From positions 910,001 to 974,000 of the forward strand of contig NZ_CP116346.1 in assembly GCF_030254645.1 (NCBI RefSeq): a DNA stretch of 64,000 nt. The letters run 5' to 3'. Of this stretch, positions 19,481 to 29,000 are shown piece after piece. Positions within the stretch are counted from its first letter, which is position 1, and each line of letters begins with the position of its first letter. The stretch is from Paucibacter sediminis. Its GTDB lineage: Bacteria; Pseudomonadota; Gammaproteobacteria; Burkholderiales; Burkholderiaceae_C. Made by a program: the position numbers and the translations under genes. The notes beneath the pieces are model-generated. The model was not told the origin of the DNA. It saw only the letters and a list, made by a program, of their open reading frames with translations, and made no database searches.

Positions 19481-20134
19481 ATGAACCACATCCTCCTGCT
19501 CGAAGACATCCCGGAAATCCGCGCCTGGCTGAAGGCCCTGGTCAAACAGGTGTTCGCCAATGCCGTGATCACCGAATGCTCGCGCGTGCAGGATGCGCTG
19601 GCCCAGGTCAACAGCCAACGCTTCACCCTGGCGCTGCTCGATCTGGGCCTGCCCGACGGCTCGGGCGTGGACGTGATCGCGGCGCTGCGCGAGAAGCAGC
19701 CCGAGGTGCAGTCGGTGATCGTGACCATCCACGACGACGACGAGCATCTGTTCCCGGCCCTGCAGGCGGGCGCCTTCGGCTATCTGCTGAAGGAACAATC
19801 ACGCGAGTTGCTGGTCGAGCAGCTGCAGCGCATCAGCCAGGGCGAGCCACCGCTGTCGCCCTCGATCGCGCGCAAGGTGATCGCTTATTTCGCGGCGCAG
19901 CGACGGCCGCAGGCGGCGGCGCAATTGCACGAGGTCTCGCTCACCGATCGCGAGACCGAGGTGCTGCTGCGCGTGGCCAAGGGTTACACACTGCCGGAGA
20001 TCGGCGTGCAGCTGGGCCTGTCGCGCCACACCATTGCCGACTACGTGAAGCAGATCTACCGCAAGCTGAACGTCTCTTCGCGCGCCGAGGCCGCCCTGGA
20101 GGCGCAGCGCCTGGGCTTGTTCGGCAGAAACTAG
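19481..20134 (+). CDS. NarL/LuxR-type DNA-binding response regulator
   Basis: A 217-residue response regulator. The receiver has the acidic residues in LLLEDIPEI, the phospho-acceptor Asp in [11 protein letters not shown] at about 52, and the conserved lysine in YLLKEQ. The C-terminal LuxR-type HTH contains [20 protein letters not shown] and [20 protein letters not shown] 19481 has GAGAAG 5-8 bases upstream. It follows the HisKA_3 kinase gene, with which it forms a plausible pair. Target genes are unknown. Confidence 0.92.
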   Translation: MNHILLLEDIPEIRAWLKALVKQVFANAVITECSRVQDALAQVNSQRFTLALLDLGLPDGSGVDVIAALREKQPEVQSVIVTIHDDDEHLFPALQAGAFGYLLKEQSRELLVEQLQRISQGEPPLSPSIARKVIAYFAAQRRPQAAAQLHEVSLTDRETEVLLRVAKGYTLPEIGVQLGLSRHTIADYVKQIYRKLNVSSRAEAALEAQRLGLFGRN

Positions 20135-20165
20135 CCGCGGCCCTGCCGCCCCTGATAATGGGGCG

Positions 20166-20744
20166 ATGATTGGCAGACTCAGCGGCGTCATCGCGGAAAA
20201 ATCGCCCCCGCTCGTACTCGTGGATGTGCAAGGCGTCGGCTACGAGGTCGACGTGCCCATGAGCACCTATTACAACCTGCCAGGCATCGGTGAGCGCACC
20301 ACCTTGCTGACGCATTTCGTGGTGCGCGAGGACGCGCAGGTGCTGTTCGGCTTTGCCAGCAGCGAGGAGCGCGCCACCTTCCGCCAGCTCATCAAGATCA
20401 GCGGCATCGGGCCGCGCATGGCGCTCTCGCTGCTGTCGGGCCTGAGCGTGGCCGAACTGGCCCAGGCGGTCGCGCAGCAGGAGGCCGGCCGGCTGGTGAA
20501 GGTGCCCGGCATCGGCAAGAAGACGGCCGAACGCCTGCTGCTGGAGCTCAAGGGCAAGCTGGCGCCGGACCTGAGTGGCGGCAGCGCCATGCGCGCCGAG
20601 AACGACAACCAGGCCGACATCCTGCAAGCCCTGGTGGCCCTCGGTTACAGCGAGAAGGAAGCCGGCAGCGCCCTCAAGGCCCTGCCCAAGGAGGTGGGCG
20701 TGAGCGAGGGCATCAAGCTCGCATTGAAATCACTGTCGCGCTAA
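20166..20744 (+). CDS. ruvA: Holliday junction DNA helicase subunit RuvA
   Basis: A 192-residue RuvA, close to the usual 190-200. It binds four-way junctions and loads RuvB. The N-terminal OB fold begins [15 protein letters not shown], and the two helix-hairpin-helix motifs are visible in [16 protein letters not shown] and [18 protein letters not shown]. The C-terminal domain III that contacts RuvB is at about 145-192. ruvB begins 3 bases after its stop. Confidence 0.98.
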   Translation: MIGRLSGVIAEKSPPLVLVDVQGVGYEVDVPMSTYYNLPGIGERTTLLTHFVVREDAQVLFGFASSEERATFRQLIKISGIGPRMALSLLSGLSVAELAQAVAQQEAGRLVKVPGIGKKTAERLLLELKGKLAPDLSGGSAMRAENDNQADILQALVALGYSEKEAGSALKALPKEVGVSEGIKLALKSLSR

Positions 20745-20747
20745 GCC

Positions 20748-21803
20748 ATGAGTATCCAGACCGACGATTTCGGCAGCATCCCGGCGCAGCGCGTGGTGAG
20801 CGCTGCCCCGACCTCCCCCAACGAGGAGGCCATCGAACGCGCCCTGCGTCCCAAGTGGCTGGACGAGTATGTGGGCCAGAGCAAGGCGCGCGAACAGCTG
20901 GAGATCTTCATCAGCGCGGCCAAGAAGCGCAGCGAGGCGCTCGACCATGTGCTGCTGTTCGGGCCGCCCGGCCTGGGCAAGACCACACTGAGCCACATCA
21001 TCGCCGCCGAGCTGGGCGTGAACCTGCGCCAGACCTCGGGTCCGGTGCTCGAAAAGCCCAAGGACCTGGCCGCCATCCTCACCAATCTTGAGAAGAACGA
21101 TGTGCTCTTCATCGACGAGATCCACCGGCTTTCACCGGTGGTGGAGGAGATCCTGTACCCCGCGTTGGAGGACTACCAGATCGACATCATGATCGGCGAA
21201 GGCCCGGCGGCACGCTCGATCAAGCTGGATCTGCAGCCCTTCACCCTGGTGGGCGCCACCACGCGCGCCGGCATGCTCACCAACCCGCTGCGCGATCGCT
21301 TCGGCATCGTGGCGCGGCTGGAGTTCTACACCCCTGCCGAGTTGCAACGCATCGTGACGCGCTCGGCCAGCCTGTTGAACGCGCCCATGGATCCGGACGG
21401 CGCGCTGGAAATCGCGCGCCGCTCGCGCGGCACCCCGCGTATCGCGAACCGGCTGCTGCGCCGCGTGCGCGACTATGCCGATGTGAAGGGCAACGGCCAG
21501 ATCAGCAAGGGCATTGCCGACAAGGCGCTGGCCATGCTGGACGTGGACCCGCAAGGTTTCGATCTGATGGACCGCAAGCTGTTGGAGGCGGTGGTGCACC
21601 GCTTCGATGGCGGGCCGGTCGGTCTGGACAATGTGGCCGCGGCCATCGGCGAAGAGCGCGACACCATCGAGGACGTCATCGAGCCCTACCTGATACAGCA
21701 GGGCTTCCTGCAGCGCACGCCGCGCGGCCGCATCGCCACGCTGGCGGCCTTTCGCCACCTGGGCGTGGCGCCGCCCAAGTCCATGGGAGATCTGTTCGAG
21801 TAG
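20748..21803 (+). CDS. ruvB: Holliday junction branch migration helicase RuvB
   Basis: A 351-residue AAA+ motor that drives branch migration with RuvA. The Walker A is [11 protein letters not shown], the Walker B is [10 protein letters not shown], sensor I is in LVGATTRAG, and the arginine-rich [18 protein letters not shown] near the end is typical. It ends in the winged-helix domain. ruvC is not in this window. A bidirectional terminator follows. Confidence 0.98.
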   Translation: MSIQTDDFGSIPAQRVVSAAPTSPNEEAIERALRPKWLDEYVGQSKAREQLEIFISAAKKRSEALDHVLLFGPPGLGKTTLSHIIAAELGVNLRQTSGPVLEKPKDLAAILTNLEKNDVLFIDEIHRLSPVVEEILYPALEDYQIDIMIGEGPAARSIKLDLQPFTLVGATTRAGMLTNPLRDRFGIVARLEFYTPAELQRIVTRSASLLNAPMDPDGALEIARRSRGTPRIANRLLRRVRDYADVKGNGQISKGIADKALAMLDVDPQGFDLMDRKLLEAVVHRFDGGPVGLDNVAAAIGEERDTIEDVIEPYLIQQGFLQRTPRGRIATLAAFRHLGVAPPKSMGDLFE

Positions 21804-21831
21804 CCCGCCGCTGCCGCCTCGGCAATAAAAA

Positions 21832-21855
21832 AAGGCGCCCCGAGGGGCGCCTTTC
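21832..21855. terminator. Bidirectional intrinsic terminator between ruvB and porin
   Basis: An 11-bp arm AAAGGCGCCCC pairs with GGGGCGCCTTT. It has an A-run on the left side (U-run for minus-strand transcripts) and TTTCTC on the right. It sits 28 bases past ruvB and 18 bases past the convergent porin gene, so it can end both transcripts. Confidence 0.88.
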
Positions 21856-21873
21856 TCACATCCGATCCGGAGA

Positions 21874-22812
21874 TCAGAAGTTGTGGCGGATACCAGCAGC
21901 GAACGACGAGAAGTCGCCAGCGTTGTTCAGCGTGTTCTTGGTGTCGATGGCCGTGTAGTAGCCATACACCTTGGTGCGCTTGCTCAGGTTGTAGTTGTAG
22001 CCCAGGGTCCACTGGTTGGCCTTGTTGGCTTGGTTGGCACCGGCTTGCGTGCCGCCGAAGTTCGCGTGGAACTCCGAAGCACCCAGGGTGTACATACCGG
22101 CCAGACGCCAGATGTTGCGCGACTTCTTGACAGCAGCGTCGTTGGTTTCACGTTGGACGTAGCCGCCCAGGGTGATGGCGCCCAGCTCATACAGAGCGCG
22201 AGCAGCGTACTGGCTCTGCTTGTCTTGCTTGGTGTAGCCAGCGCCCAGGTGCAGAGGGCCTTGGTCGTAGTTGACCGAACCGTCGAATGCACGCTTCACG
22301 CCAGGAGCGCCTTCGCCAGCAGCCACAGCCAACTCGGTCGAGAAGCCGCCGGCGCTGTAGAAGTAGCCCACCTTGTTGGCGGTCGGGAAGGGGCCGCCGT
22401 ACAGCGCGTCGCTGGACGAACCGGTGTCGTGGTTGTGCATGCTGACGTAGTCAGCAGTGGCGTAGTACGAACCCGGGGTCCAACGGCCCAGACGCACGGC
22501 GCCGAAGGCACCAGCGATCTGCACCGAAGCCTCACGGCCCCAGAAAGCAGCAGTGCCACCGGTGGCAGCGCCGTTGTCGGAGTTGAAGCCGTGCTCCAGA
22601 TCGAACGAAGCCTTCAGGCCGCCGCCCAGATCTTCCACGCCCTTGAAGCCGATGCGCGAGGAGTTGTTGGCAACCACAACCTTGCGGCCTTGGTTGTCGA
22701 CCTTCTGGCTTTCAACGGTGGTGTTGACGCGGCCATACAGGGTGACCGAGCTTTGTGCGAATGCGGGTGCGGCGATGGCTGCGAGTGCAGCGACGAGAGC
22801 AATCTTCTTCAT
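21874..22812 (-). CDS. Gram-negative porin (Burkholderia/Comamonas type)
   Basis: A 312-residue outer-membrane trimeric porin. It has a signal peptide MKKIALVAALAAIAAPAFA, the start SSVTLYGRVNTTVE, and a C-terminal strand ending GIRHNF with the terminal Phe required for Bam-dependent insertion. Alternating short beta-strand segments and the YNLSKRTKVYGYY block match the family. Two adjacent ATGs occur; the second (22812) stands 6 bases from AAAGG and is preferred. Codon use is visibly more restricted than in neighbouring genes, suggesting high expression. Confidence 0.93.
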   Translation of the reverse strand: MKKIALVAALAAIAAPAFAQSSVTLYGRVNTTVESQKVDNQGRKVVVANNSSRIGFKGVEDLGGGLKASFDLEHGFNSDNGAATGGTAAFWGREASVQIAGAFGAVRLGRWTPGSYYATADYVSMHNHDTGSSSDALYGGPFPTANKVGYFYSAGGFSTELAVAAGEGAPGVKRAFDGSVNYDQGPLHLGAGYTKQDKQSQYAARALYELGAITLGGYVQRETNDAAVKKSRNIWRLAGMYTLGASEFHANFGGTQAGANQANKANQWTLGYNYNLSKRTKVYGYYTAIDTKNTLNNAGDFSSFAAGIRHNF

Positions 22813-22880
22813 CATTTGCCTTTAAGAGTTGAGGGTGGGCCGGGTTTGAAGTACCCGGTCTTTGCGCGAAATGTGGCCGC

Positions 22881-22886
22881 AGTATA
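22881..22886 (-). promoter_or_regulatory. Possible -10 element for the porin gene
   Basis: TATACT on the minus strand, 66 bases before the porin start, matches a sigma-70 -10 hexamer. No clear -35 is seen 16-18 bases upstream, so the assignment is tentative. Confidence 0.3.
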
Positions 22887-23012
22887 GGAGGGCCAGGGTT
22901 TCACCGGGTTCGTTCCGACGCGAAATTGCAACACTCCCCCGCTATAGCTAGGGATGTGCCAAATGACACTTGAAGACCCTCCGGGCGACACCATCTGGCC
23001 CGCCCCCTCGGG

Positions 23013-23660
23013 CTAGGCCTGCGCCAGATCGTCCAGGCCAAGGTCCTGAAGATGCTGATCGTCGTTCCAGCCCACCAGGCCAAAGCCCTCGGGAGAGTAG
23101 ATCAGCCGGTTGATGCTGGCGTTGCCCAGCGTCCAGCTGCGCGCGGCATGGAGCTCCAGGCGCGCCGCCAGGCGGTACAGACAGTCCATCACGCCACCAT
23201 GGGCGACGATAGCAATGGTCTGGCCGGGGTGGGCCTGGGCCAGCTCCCGCACCGCGTCGGTACAGCGCGCATAGAAGCGGCTCAGGCTTTCGCCCCCTTC
23301 GGCGGCGAAGTCGGGGTCGCGGCGCCGCCAGCGCAGGCTCTGTTCGGGCCAGCGCCTGGCAATCTCGTCCCAGGTCTGGCCCTCGAAATGTCCGAATGAG
23401 CGCTCGCGCAGCCGCGCGTCGGCGTGGATCGGCGCGCCCAGCCCCTGCAGCGCGGCGGCGGTCTCCCAGGCGCGCGCCAGATCGCTCGCATACACGGCGG
23501 CCAGCGGCTCGCCCGCCAGCGCGGCGGCCAGCCGGCGCGCCTGGGCGCGACCGCGCTGATTCAGCGGGATGTCCAGCTGACCCTGGATGCGCGTGTCGCG
23601 ATTCCAGTCGGTCTCGCCATGGCGGATCGCCAGGACCTGGGTCGCGTTTTCCAAACTCAT
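23013..23660 (-). CDS. Histidine phosphatase family protein (phosphoglycerate mutase-like)
   Basis: A 215-residue branch-1 histidine phosphatase. The catalytic RHG is in LAIRHGETDWNRD, the second Arg and Glu are in LRERSFGHFEGQ, and the second His is in IVAHGGVMDCL. It could act as a broad phosphatase, GpmB-like or CobC-like; nothing nearby decides between them. ATG 23660 overlaps the DUF1840 stop codon by 4 bases. Confidence 0.88.
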   Translation of the reverse strand: MSLENATQVLAIRHGETDWNRDTRIQGQLDIPLNQRGRAQARRLAAALAGEPLAAVYASDLARAWETAAALQGLGAPIHADARLRERSFGHFEGQTWDEIARRWPEQSLRWRRRDPDFAAEGGESLSRFYARCTDAVRELAQAHPGQTIAIVAHGGVMDCLYRLAARLELHAARSWTLGNASINRLIYSPEGFGLVGWNDDQHLQDLGLDDLAQA

Positions 23661-23980
23661 ACGCCCCAGACGATATCGACGGCAGCGCGCTGGCTGTGCC
23701 GCATCAGCTCCAGCAGCGGCCAGACGCGCTGCCGCAGGCTCACCCCTTCGCGGCGCGGCGCCTCCTGCCCGGCCGCCTCGGCCTCGGCCTGCAGGCGTGC
23801 GAACTCGGCCTCGTCGTCGGCCACCGCGGCCTCCAATGCGGCCATTGCAGGGCCCAGCTCGGCCTGCGCCAGCAGGCCCTGCCTGGCGGGTTCGCGGCCC
23901 AGCAGCCGCAGCACGCGCTCGCCCTGCGGGCCCAGCATCAGCACATCGGCCCCGGCCTTGGATTTGAATTTGTAGATCAC
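23657..23980 (-). CDS. DUF1840 family protein
   Basis: A 107-residue protein with the N-terminal pattern IYKFKSKAGADVLMLGPQG and LLGREPARQG typical of DUF1840, a small family of unknown function common in betaproteobacteria. I chose GTG 23980 because GGAG stands 6 bases upstream and the family starts there; the frame extends to 24013. The middle region (about 45-75) is Ala/Glu-rich and probably helical. It overlaps the phosphatase gene by 4 bases. Confidence 0.85.
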   Translation of the reverse strand: MIYKFKSKAGADVLMLGPQGERVLRLLGREPARQGLLAQAELGPAMAALEAAVADDEAEFARLQAEAEAAGQEAPRREGVSLRQRVWPLLELMRHSQRAAVDIVWGV

Positions 23981-24016
23981 CTGAAACTCCGCGTTGCTGC
24001 GGAGGATTGTCACCGC

Positions 24017-26137
24017 TCAGGCGGCGCCACGGATCAGATGCACGGGCGCGCGCGGCGCCGACGGGCCGGGGCGCCACACCCGCTCCTCGAAGGCGCGCGG
24101 GTCGAGCGCCGGGGCATAGAGGAAGCCCTGGAACTCATGGCAGCCGGCGCGGCTCAGGAACTCGCGCTGGGCGTCGTTCTCCACGCCCTCGGCGATCACA
24201 TGCAGTTGCAGCGCTCGCCCCATCTGCACGATGGCATTGACGATGCCGGCGTCACTGGCGTCGCCCGGCAGTCCGTTCACGAAACTCTTGTCGATCTTGA
24301 GGCGCTGGATCGGGAAGCGCTTCAGATAGCCCAGCGATGAATAGCCGGTGCCGAAGTCGTCGATCGACATGCACACACCCAGCTCGGCCAGTGCCTCCAG
24401 GCGCAGCAAGGCCTCCTGCGCATCGCGCAGCAGGATCGATTCGGTCAGCTCCAGCTCCAGCAGCGAGGGCGGCAGATCGGCCGCCTTGAGCGCCTGCGCC
24501 ACCGAATCGACGAACTGGGTCTGCTGGAACTGCAGCGCCGACACGTTCACCGCCACCGGCATGCGCCAGCCCTGCTTGAGCCATTGCGCCGCCTGGTTGA
24601 CGGCCTGCTGCAACACCCAGTCACCGATCGCGACGATGAAGCCGCTCTCCTCGGCCACCGGAATGAATTCGGCGGGCGAGACCTCGCCACGCAAGGGGTC
24701 GCGCCAGCGTATCAAGGCCTCGGCACCGATCACCTGGCCGGTGCTGAGCGAGATCTGCGGCTGGTAGTGCAGCCGGAATTCGCGCTCCTGCAACGCCTGG
24801 CGCATCGCGTGGTCCAGCCGCATGCGCGAAAGCAGGTCCACGTCCTTGCGCGGCTGGTGGAAGCGGAAGGTGGCGCGGCCACTCTCCTTCACCCAGTGCA
24901 TGGCGCGCTCGGCGCTGGCCATCAGCTCTTCGGCGTTCGCGCCATCGCCGGGGAACAGCGCGATACCGATGCTGGCGGTCACCGTGAAGCTGAGGGTGTC
25001 GAAGCAGAAGGGGCGCGACATCGCCTCCTGCACGCGCCGGGCCGCATGCTCGGCACCGCGCGCATCGGCCTGATGAATCAGCAGGGCGAACTCGTCGCCG
25101 CCCAGGCGCGCCACGGTATCCACCTCGCGCAGGCTTTCCTTCAGGCGCAGCGCCACTTCCTTGAGCACGCGATCGCCATAGGAATGGCCCAGGGTGTCGT
25201 TGATCTGCTTGAAGCGGTCCAGGTCGACGTTCAGCAGGCCGAAGGGCGTGGCCTCGCGACGCGCCATCGCCTGCGCGTAATCCACGCGCTCGCACAGGGC
25301 GCGCCGATTCGGCAGGCCGGTCAGCATGTCGGTATGCGAGAGCTCCTCGATGCGCTGACTGGCGGCCAGCTTCTCGCTCAGGTCGCGGAAGGAGTAGACC
25401 CGGCCGATCGGACGGCCGCGGCTCCACTGCGGCAGCGAGACGCGCTCCAGCACCCGGCCGTCGATGAGCTTGATGTTGTCGCTGGTCTGCAGCAGCGGCG
25501 TGTCCTGGATCGAGGCCAGTCGCATCGCATAGGCCGGGCCGTCGACCACGCTGCGCCGCATCCAGGCTTGCACGGCCTCGTCGTTGCGCTCGTTCAGCAG
25601 GTCCTCGGGAATGCCCCACAGCGAAGCAAAGCGCTGATTGAAGCTGCGCATGCGGCCGGCCAAGTCGGCCACCAGGATGCCGTCGGCGGTGGACTCCAGC
25701 GTGGCGCGCAACTCGGCCAGCAGGGCCTCGCGCTCGTCGTCGTGCTGGCGCTGCGAGGTCTGGTCGCGCATCGAGATGAGCCAGAGCCCGCCGCCCTCCA
25801 ACTGTTCCACATAGCTGATGCGGCGCGCCACCCAGAGCATGCGCCCATCGGCATGGCGCATCATGGTGTCGGTGTGCAGCGGATCAAAGCTGCCGGCCGC
25901 CACGTCCATCCAGAACATCGCGTCCTCGGGCGTGGTCGCCAGCGACTCCATCGCGCAACCAAGCAATTGTTCGGCCTCCATGCCCAGCAGCTGGGTCGAG
26001 GCCTGGTTCACTGCGACGATACAGCGCGTTTCGGCCTCCACCAGCCACACCGCTTCCTGCAGCCCGTCGATCAGGGCCGTGTAGCGTTCGCAGAGCTGGA
26101 GGGCCGAAGGCGATGTCTTCGGTCGCAGGAGTCTCAC
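24017..26137 (-). CDS. PAS-PAS-GGDEF-EAL c-di-GMP signalling protein
   Basis: A 706-residue cytoplasmic protein with no clear membrane helix. Two PAS domains lie at about 15-135 and 140-255. The GGDEF domain (about 270-430) retains RLGGDEF, and the EAL domain (about 440-690) retains IGAEALIRW, ELTESIL and DDFGTGYSS. Both catalytic signatures are intact, so it may make and degrade c-di-GMP. The start is GTG 26137, which overlaps the HD-GYP stop codon by 4 bases (GTGA), implying coupled translation with a second c-di-GMP phosphodiesterase. Confidence 0.93.
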   Translation of the reverse strand: MRLLRPKTSPSALQLCERYTALIDGLQEAVWLVEAETRCIVAVNQASTQLLGMEAEQLLGCAMESLATTPEDAMFWMDVAAGSFDPLHTDTMMRHADGRMLWVARRISYVEQLEGGGLWLISMRDQTSQRQHDDEREALLAELRATLESTADGILVADLAGRMRSFNQRFASLWGIPEDLLNERNDEAVQAWMRRSVVDGPAYAMRLASIQDTPLLQTSDNIKLIDGRVLERVSLPQWSRGRPIGRVYSFRDLSEKLAASQRIEELSHTDMLTGLPNRRALCERVDYAQAMARREATPFGLLNVDLDRFKQINDTLGHSYGDRVLKEVALRLKESLREVDTVARLGGDEFALLIHQADARGAEHAARRVQEAMSRPFCFDTLSFTVTASIGIALFPGDGANAEELMASAERAMHWVKESGRATFRFHQPRKDVDLLSRMRLDHAMRQALQEREFRLHYQPQISLSTGQVIGAEALIRWRDPLRGEVSPAEFIPVAEESGFIVAIGDWVLQQAVNQAAQWLKQGWRMPVAVNVSALQFQQTQFVDSVAQALKAADLPPSLLELELTESILLRDAQEALLRLEALAELGVCMSIDDFGTGYSSLGYLKRFPIQRLKIDKSFVNGLPGDASDAGIVNAIVQMGRALQLHVIAEGVENDAQREFLSRAGCHEFQGFLYAPALDPRAFEERVWRPGPSAPRAPVHLIRGAA

Positions 26138-27414
26138 GCGGCCATCTCCCCGACCGGTGCCGTGGGCACGGCCTCGAAGAAATAAGCCACCCGGGTGCGC
26201 GGGCTCAGGTACTCGAGCGAGGCGCGCGGCAGTTGCTGGGGCTTGAGGCTGCGCCGGATACCCAGGTCGGGCAGCTCTTCCAGATTCATCACCAGGGCCT
26301 CGTCCTTGGGCACCTTGGGGTCGTGCACCATCACGCGCGGCTTGAGCGGGCGCGAGGAGTTGACAGCCACCACCAACGCATAGCGGTCATCGGTGAGTTG
26401 CACCGTGGAGCCGGGCGGGTAGACGCCCATCATGCGGATGAAGGCGTTCAGCATGGTGGCGTCGAAGCGGTTGCGCCCCTGGGCGAACATCAGCGAGAGC
26501 GCCTCGTGCGGCGTCATCGCCTTGGATGCCAGCAGCGGATTGCACAGGCCGTCGAAGCGATTCACCAGCGCGACGATGCGCGCGCCGGCGCTCATGCGGT
26601 CCACATTGATGCGCTGCGGGAAGCCGGAACCGTCGGCATTCTCATGGTGCTGGGCCACGATCAGCAGCGGCCCGGGCTGCAGCCCCATCTGCTGGGCCAG
26701 GGCCACGCCCTTCACCACATGCTGCTGATACAGATGCGTCTCGGCAGCGGTGAAGCTGTCGTCGCGGTTGCGCACGCGCGGCGGCAATTCGATCTTGCCG
26801 ACATCGTGCAGCAGGGCGCCGACGCCCAGATCCAGCATTTCGTCGCGTCCCAGGCCGAAGGCACGGCCCAGCAACAGCGAGACGATGGAGACGTTGAGCG
26901 CATGGGCGGTGCCGCGATCACCGGCGCCTTCGTTCAGCAGGCGGATATTCAGGTCACCCTCGACCAGCATCTTGTCCAGCAGGGCGGTGGTCAGGGCCAC
27001 CGACTGGTCGCGCGCATTGCGCGGCTCGCGCGGCACCAGATCAATCACCTGGCGATAGGCGGCGGCCGCCTCACCGTATTGCTTCTCGCAAAGATGCAGG
27101 GCCTCGCGCTGGGCGGCCAGCGCCTGGCGGTGGCGCTCGCGGGCCAACTCCTCCGCGGAGATCGTCTGCACGGCCTCGACGACCGCCTCGGGTTGAGGCG
27201 CCGGCGTGGCATCGGTCTGCAGATCGCTCTTGCCCGGGCTCCAGCGCACCTGCTTGAGACCCAGGCGGCGCAAGATCAGCAGCTGTTCTTCCGAGCTCAG
27301 CTTGAAGCTCGAAAGCGGAAAGGGATGGGACATCCAGCCCAGGTCCAGGTGGATGAACATCCCCACCCGAAGCTGAGTCACATCTATCAAAGGATCTGCT
27401 GATCTGTCCTTCAT
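26134..27414 (-). CDS. HD-GYP domain phosphodiesterase with DUF3391 N-terminus
   Basis: A 426-residue protein. The N-terminal DUF3391-type domain begins near IDVTQLRVGMFIHLDLGW. The HD-GYP domain follows, with the metal-binding HD in LLHDVGKIELP and the HHENADGSGFPQRI region. The GYP tripeptide reads GFP here, a conservative change. HD-GYP proteins hydrolyse c-di-GMP. ATG 27414 is preferred; ATG 27432 is possible. It is the first gene of the pair with the GGDEF-EAL protein. Confidence 0.88.
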   Translation of the reverse strand: MKDRSADPLIDVTQLRVGMFIHLDLGWMSHPFPLSSFKLSSEEQLLILRRLGLKQVRWSPGKSDLQTDATPAPQPEAVVEAVQTISAEELARERHRQALAAQREALHLCEKQYGEAAAAYRQVIDLVPREPRNARDQSVALTTALLDKMLVEGDLNIRLLNEGAGDRGTAHALNVSIVSLLLGRAFGLGRDEMLDLGVGALLHDVGKIELPPRVRNRDDSFTAAETHLYQQHVVKGVALAQQMGLQPGPLLIVAQHHENADGSGFPQRINVDRMSAGARIVALVNRFDGLCNPLLASKAMTPHEALSLMFAQGRNRFDATMLNAFIRMMGVYPPGSTVQLTDDRYALVVAVNSSRPLKPRVMVHDPKVPKDEALVMNLEELPDLGIRRSLKPQQLPRASLEYLSPRTRVAYFFEAVPTAPVGEMAA

Positions 27415-27580
27415 TCGATTCTCTACGCCCATTTTTTGAGGCGCCCTCGTCAGGGGCATCGGCAATAGGGCGAGACTACTTAAGTGATTTGCGACCTCAA
27501 ATGTAAACGGCCTGCAGCCGCAGCCGAACGCGTGCAAATTCTCACAACTTGTGACGATGCCGCCGTATCATCGCCGGCGC

Positions 27581-27618
27581 GAACGTTCTTTAATTGAACG
27601 TGAGTTCTAATTACGAAC
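27581..27618 (+). promoter_or_regulatory. Operator-like array of GAAC/GTTC half sites before pcaI
   Basis: Five half sites occur in 38 bases: GAAC (27581), GTTC (27585), GAAC (27596), GTTC (27604) and GAAC (27615). They create two GTTC-N7-GAAC inverted repeats, AT-rich in the middle, joined through GAAC-GTGA-GTTC. The array ends 22 bases before the pcaI start. IclR-type regulators of protocatechuate genes bind repeated short palindromes of similar character, and an IclR gene lies in this cluster. Confidence 0.55.
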
Positions 27619-27640
27619 CATTGCCGCTGAAAGCCTTGCC

Positions 27641-28333
27641 GTGATCGACAAATTGCAGCCCTCGCCGGCCGCCGCCTTGGCCGACGTGCCGGACGGCGCC
27701 ACCGTGATGATTGGCGGCTTTGGCGAAGCCGGCCTGCCACAGGAACTGGTGAGCGCCCTGCTGGACCAGGGCGCGCGCGAGTTGACGGTGGTGAACAACA
27801 ACGCCGGCAATGGCGACCGCGGGCTGGCGGCCATGATCGCCGCCGGGCGGGTGCGCAAGATCATCTGCTCCTTCCCGCGCCAGGCCGACTCGCATCACTT
27901 CGATCGCGCCTATCGCGCCGGGCAGATCGAGCTCGAACTGGTGCCGCAGGGCAATCTGGCCGAGCGCATCCGTGCCGCCGGCGCCGGCATCGGCGCCTTC
28001 TACACGCCCACCAGCTTTGGCACCGAACTCGCGCATGGCAAGGAGCAGCGCCAGATCGGCGGGCGCGGTCACGTCCTTGAATATGCGCTGCATGCCGACT
28101 ACGCCCTCATCCAGGCCGAGCGCGGCGACCGCTGGGGCAATCTGGTCTATCGCAAGACCGCACGCAACTTCGGCCCGGTAATGGCGACGGCGGCGCGCAT
28201 CACCGTGGCCGCGGTGCGCGAGGTGGTAGCGCTGGGCGCGCTGGACCCCGAGGCCGTGGTGACGCCCGGCATCTTTGTGCAGAGGCTGGTGTGCTGCCCA
28301 CGCCCGGCAGCCACCACGGAGGCCCGCTCATGA
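27641..28333 (+). CDS. pcaI: 3-oxoadipate CoA-transferase subunit A
   Basis: A 230-residue alpha subunit of a class I CoA-transferase, which activates 3-oxoadipate with succinyl-CoA in the beta-ketoadipate pathway. Typical segments are DGATVMIGGFGEAGLPQELV, ICSFPRQADSHHFDRAY and ALHADYALIQAERGDRWGN. The start is GTG 27641, with AAAG about 7 bases upstream. It overlaps pcaJ by 4 bases. The thiolase gene pcaF just downstream supports this specificity over other class I transferases. Confidence 0.92.
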   Translation: MIDKLQPSPAAALADVPDGATVMIGGFGEAGLPQELVSALLDQGARELTVVNNNAGNGDRGLAAMIAAGRVRKIICSFPRQADSHHFDRAYRAGQIELELVPQGNLAERIRAAGAGIGAFYTPTSFGTELAHGKEQRQIGGRGHVLEYALHADYALIQAERGDRWGNLVYRKTARNFGPVMATAARITVAAVREVVALGALDPEAVVTPGIFVQRLVCCPRPAATTEARS

Positions 28334-28971
28334 GCTGGCAGGCCTGGACGCGTACGCAGATGGCCGCCCTGGTAGCCCAGGACATTCCCGAGGGCGCGGT
28401 GGTGAACCTGGGCATCGGCCTGCCCACCCTGGTGGCCAGCCAGCTGCCGCCGGGGCGGGAGATCATCCTGCACAGCGAGAACGGGGTGCTGGGCATGGGG
28501 CCACCGCCCAGCCCCGAGGCCGCCGACCCCGACCTGATCAATGCCGGCAAGCAGGCCGTCACCCTGCTGCCCGGCGGCTGCTTCTTTCATCATGCCGACA
28601 GCTTCGCGATGATGCGCGGCGGGCATCTGGACATCTGCGTGCTGGGCGCCTTCCAGGTCTCGGCCCGGGGCGATCTGGCCAACTGGCATACCGGCGCCAC
28701 CGACGCCATCCCGGCCGTGGGCGGGGCCATGGATCTGGCGATCGGAGCCAAGCAGACCTTTGTGATGATGGAGCACCTCAGCAAGAGCGGGGACAGCAAG
28801 ATCGTCGCCGCATGCAGCTATCCGCTCACGGCGGCGGCCTGCGTCAGCCGCATCTACACCGATCTCGCCGTGCTGGCCGTCGAAGCCGCGGGCTTGCGCG
28901 TGCTGGCGCGCTGCCCGGGCCTGGAGCACCGCCAACTCGAATCCCTCACCGGCCTGCCATTGCGGGCCTGA
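28330..28971 (+). CDS. pcaJ: 3-oxoadipate CoA-transferase subunit B
   Basis: A 213-residue beta subunit. The catalytic glutamate is in LHSENGVLGMGP, and GIGLPTLVASQLP near the N-terminus and DLAVGAKQ-like DLAIGAKQTFVMMEH are family blocks. ATG 28330 forms an ATGA overlap with the pcaI stop; an upstream in-frame start at 28291 is unneeded. Together with PcaI it forms the heteromeric transferase. Confidence 0.93.
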   Translation: MSWQAWTRTQMAALVAQDIPEGAVVNLGIGLPTLVASQLPPGREIILHSENGVLGMGPPPSPEAADPDLINAGKQAVTLLPGGCFFHHADSFAMMRGGHLDICVLGAFQVSARGDLANWHTGATDAIPAVGGAMDLAIGAKQTFVMMEHLSKSGDSKIVAACSYPLTAAACVSRIYTDLAVLAVEAAGLRVLARCPGLEHRQLESLTGLPLRA

Positions 28972-29000
28972 TGCATCCCTTCCTCAGCTTTGGAGATCCC

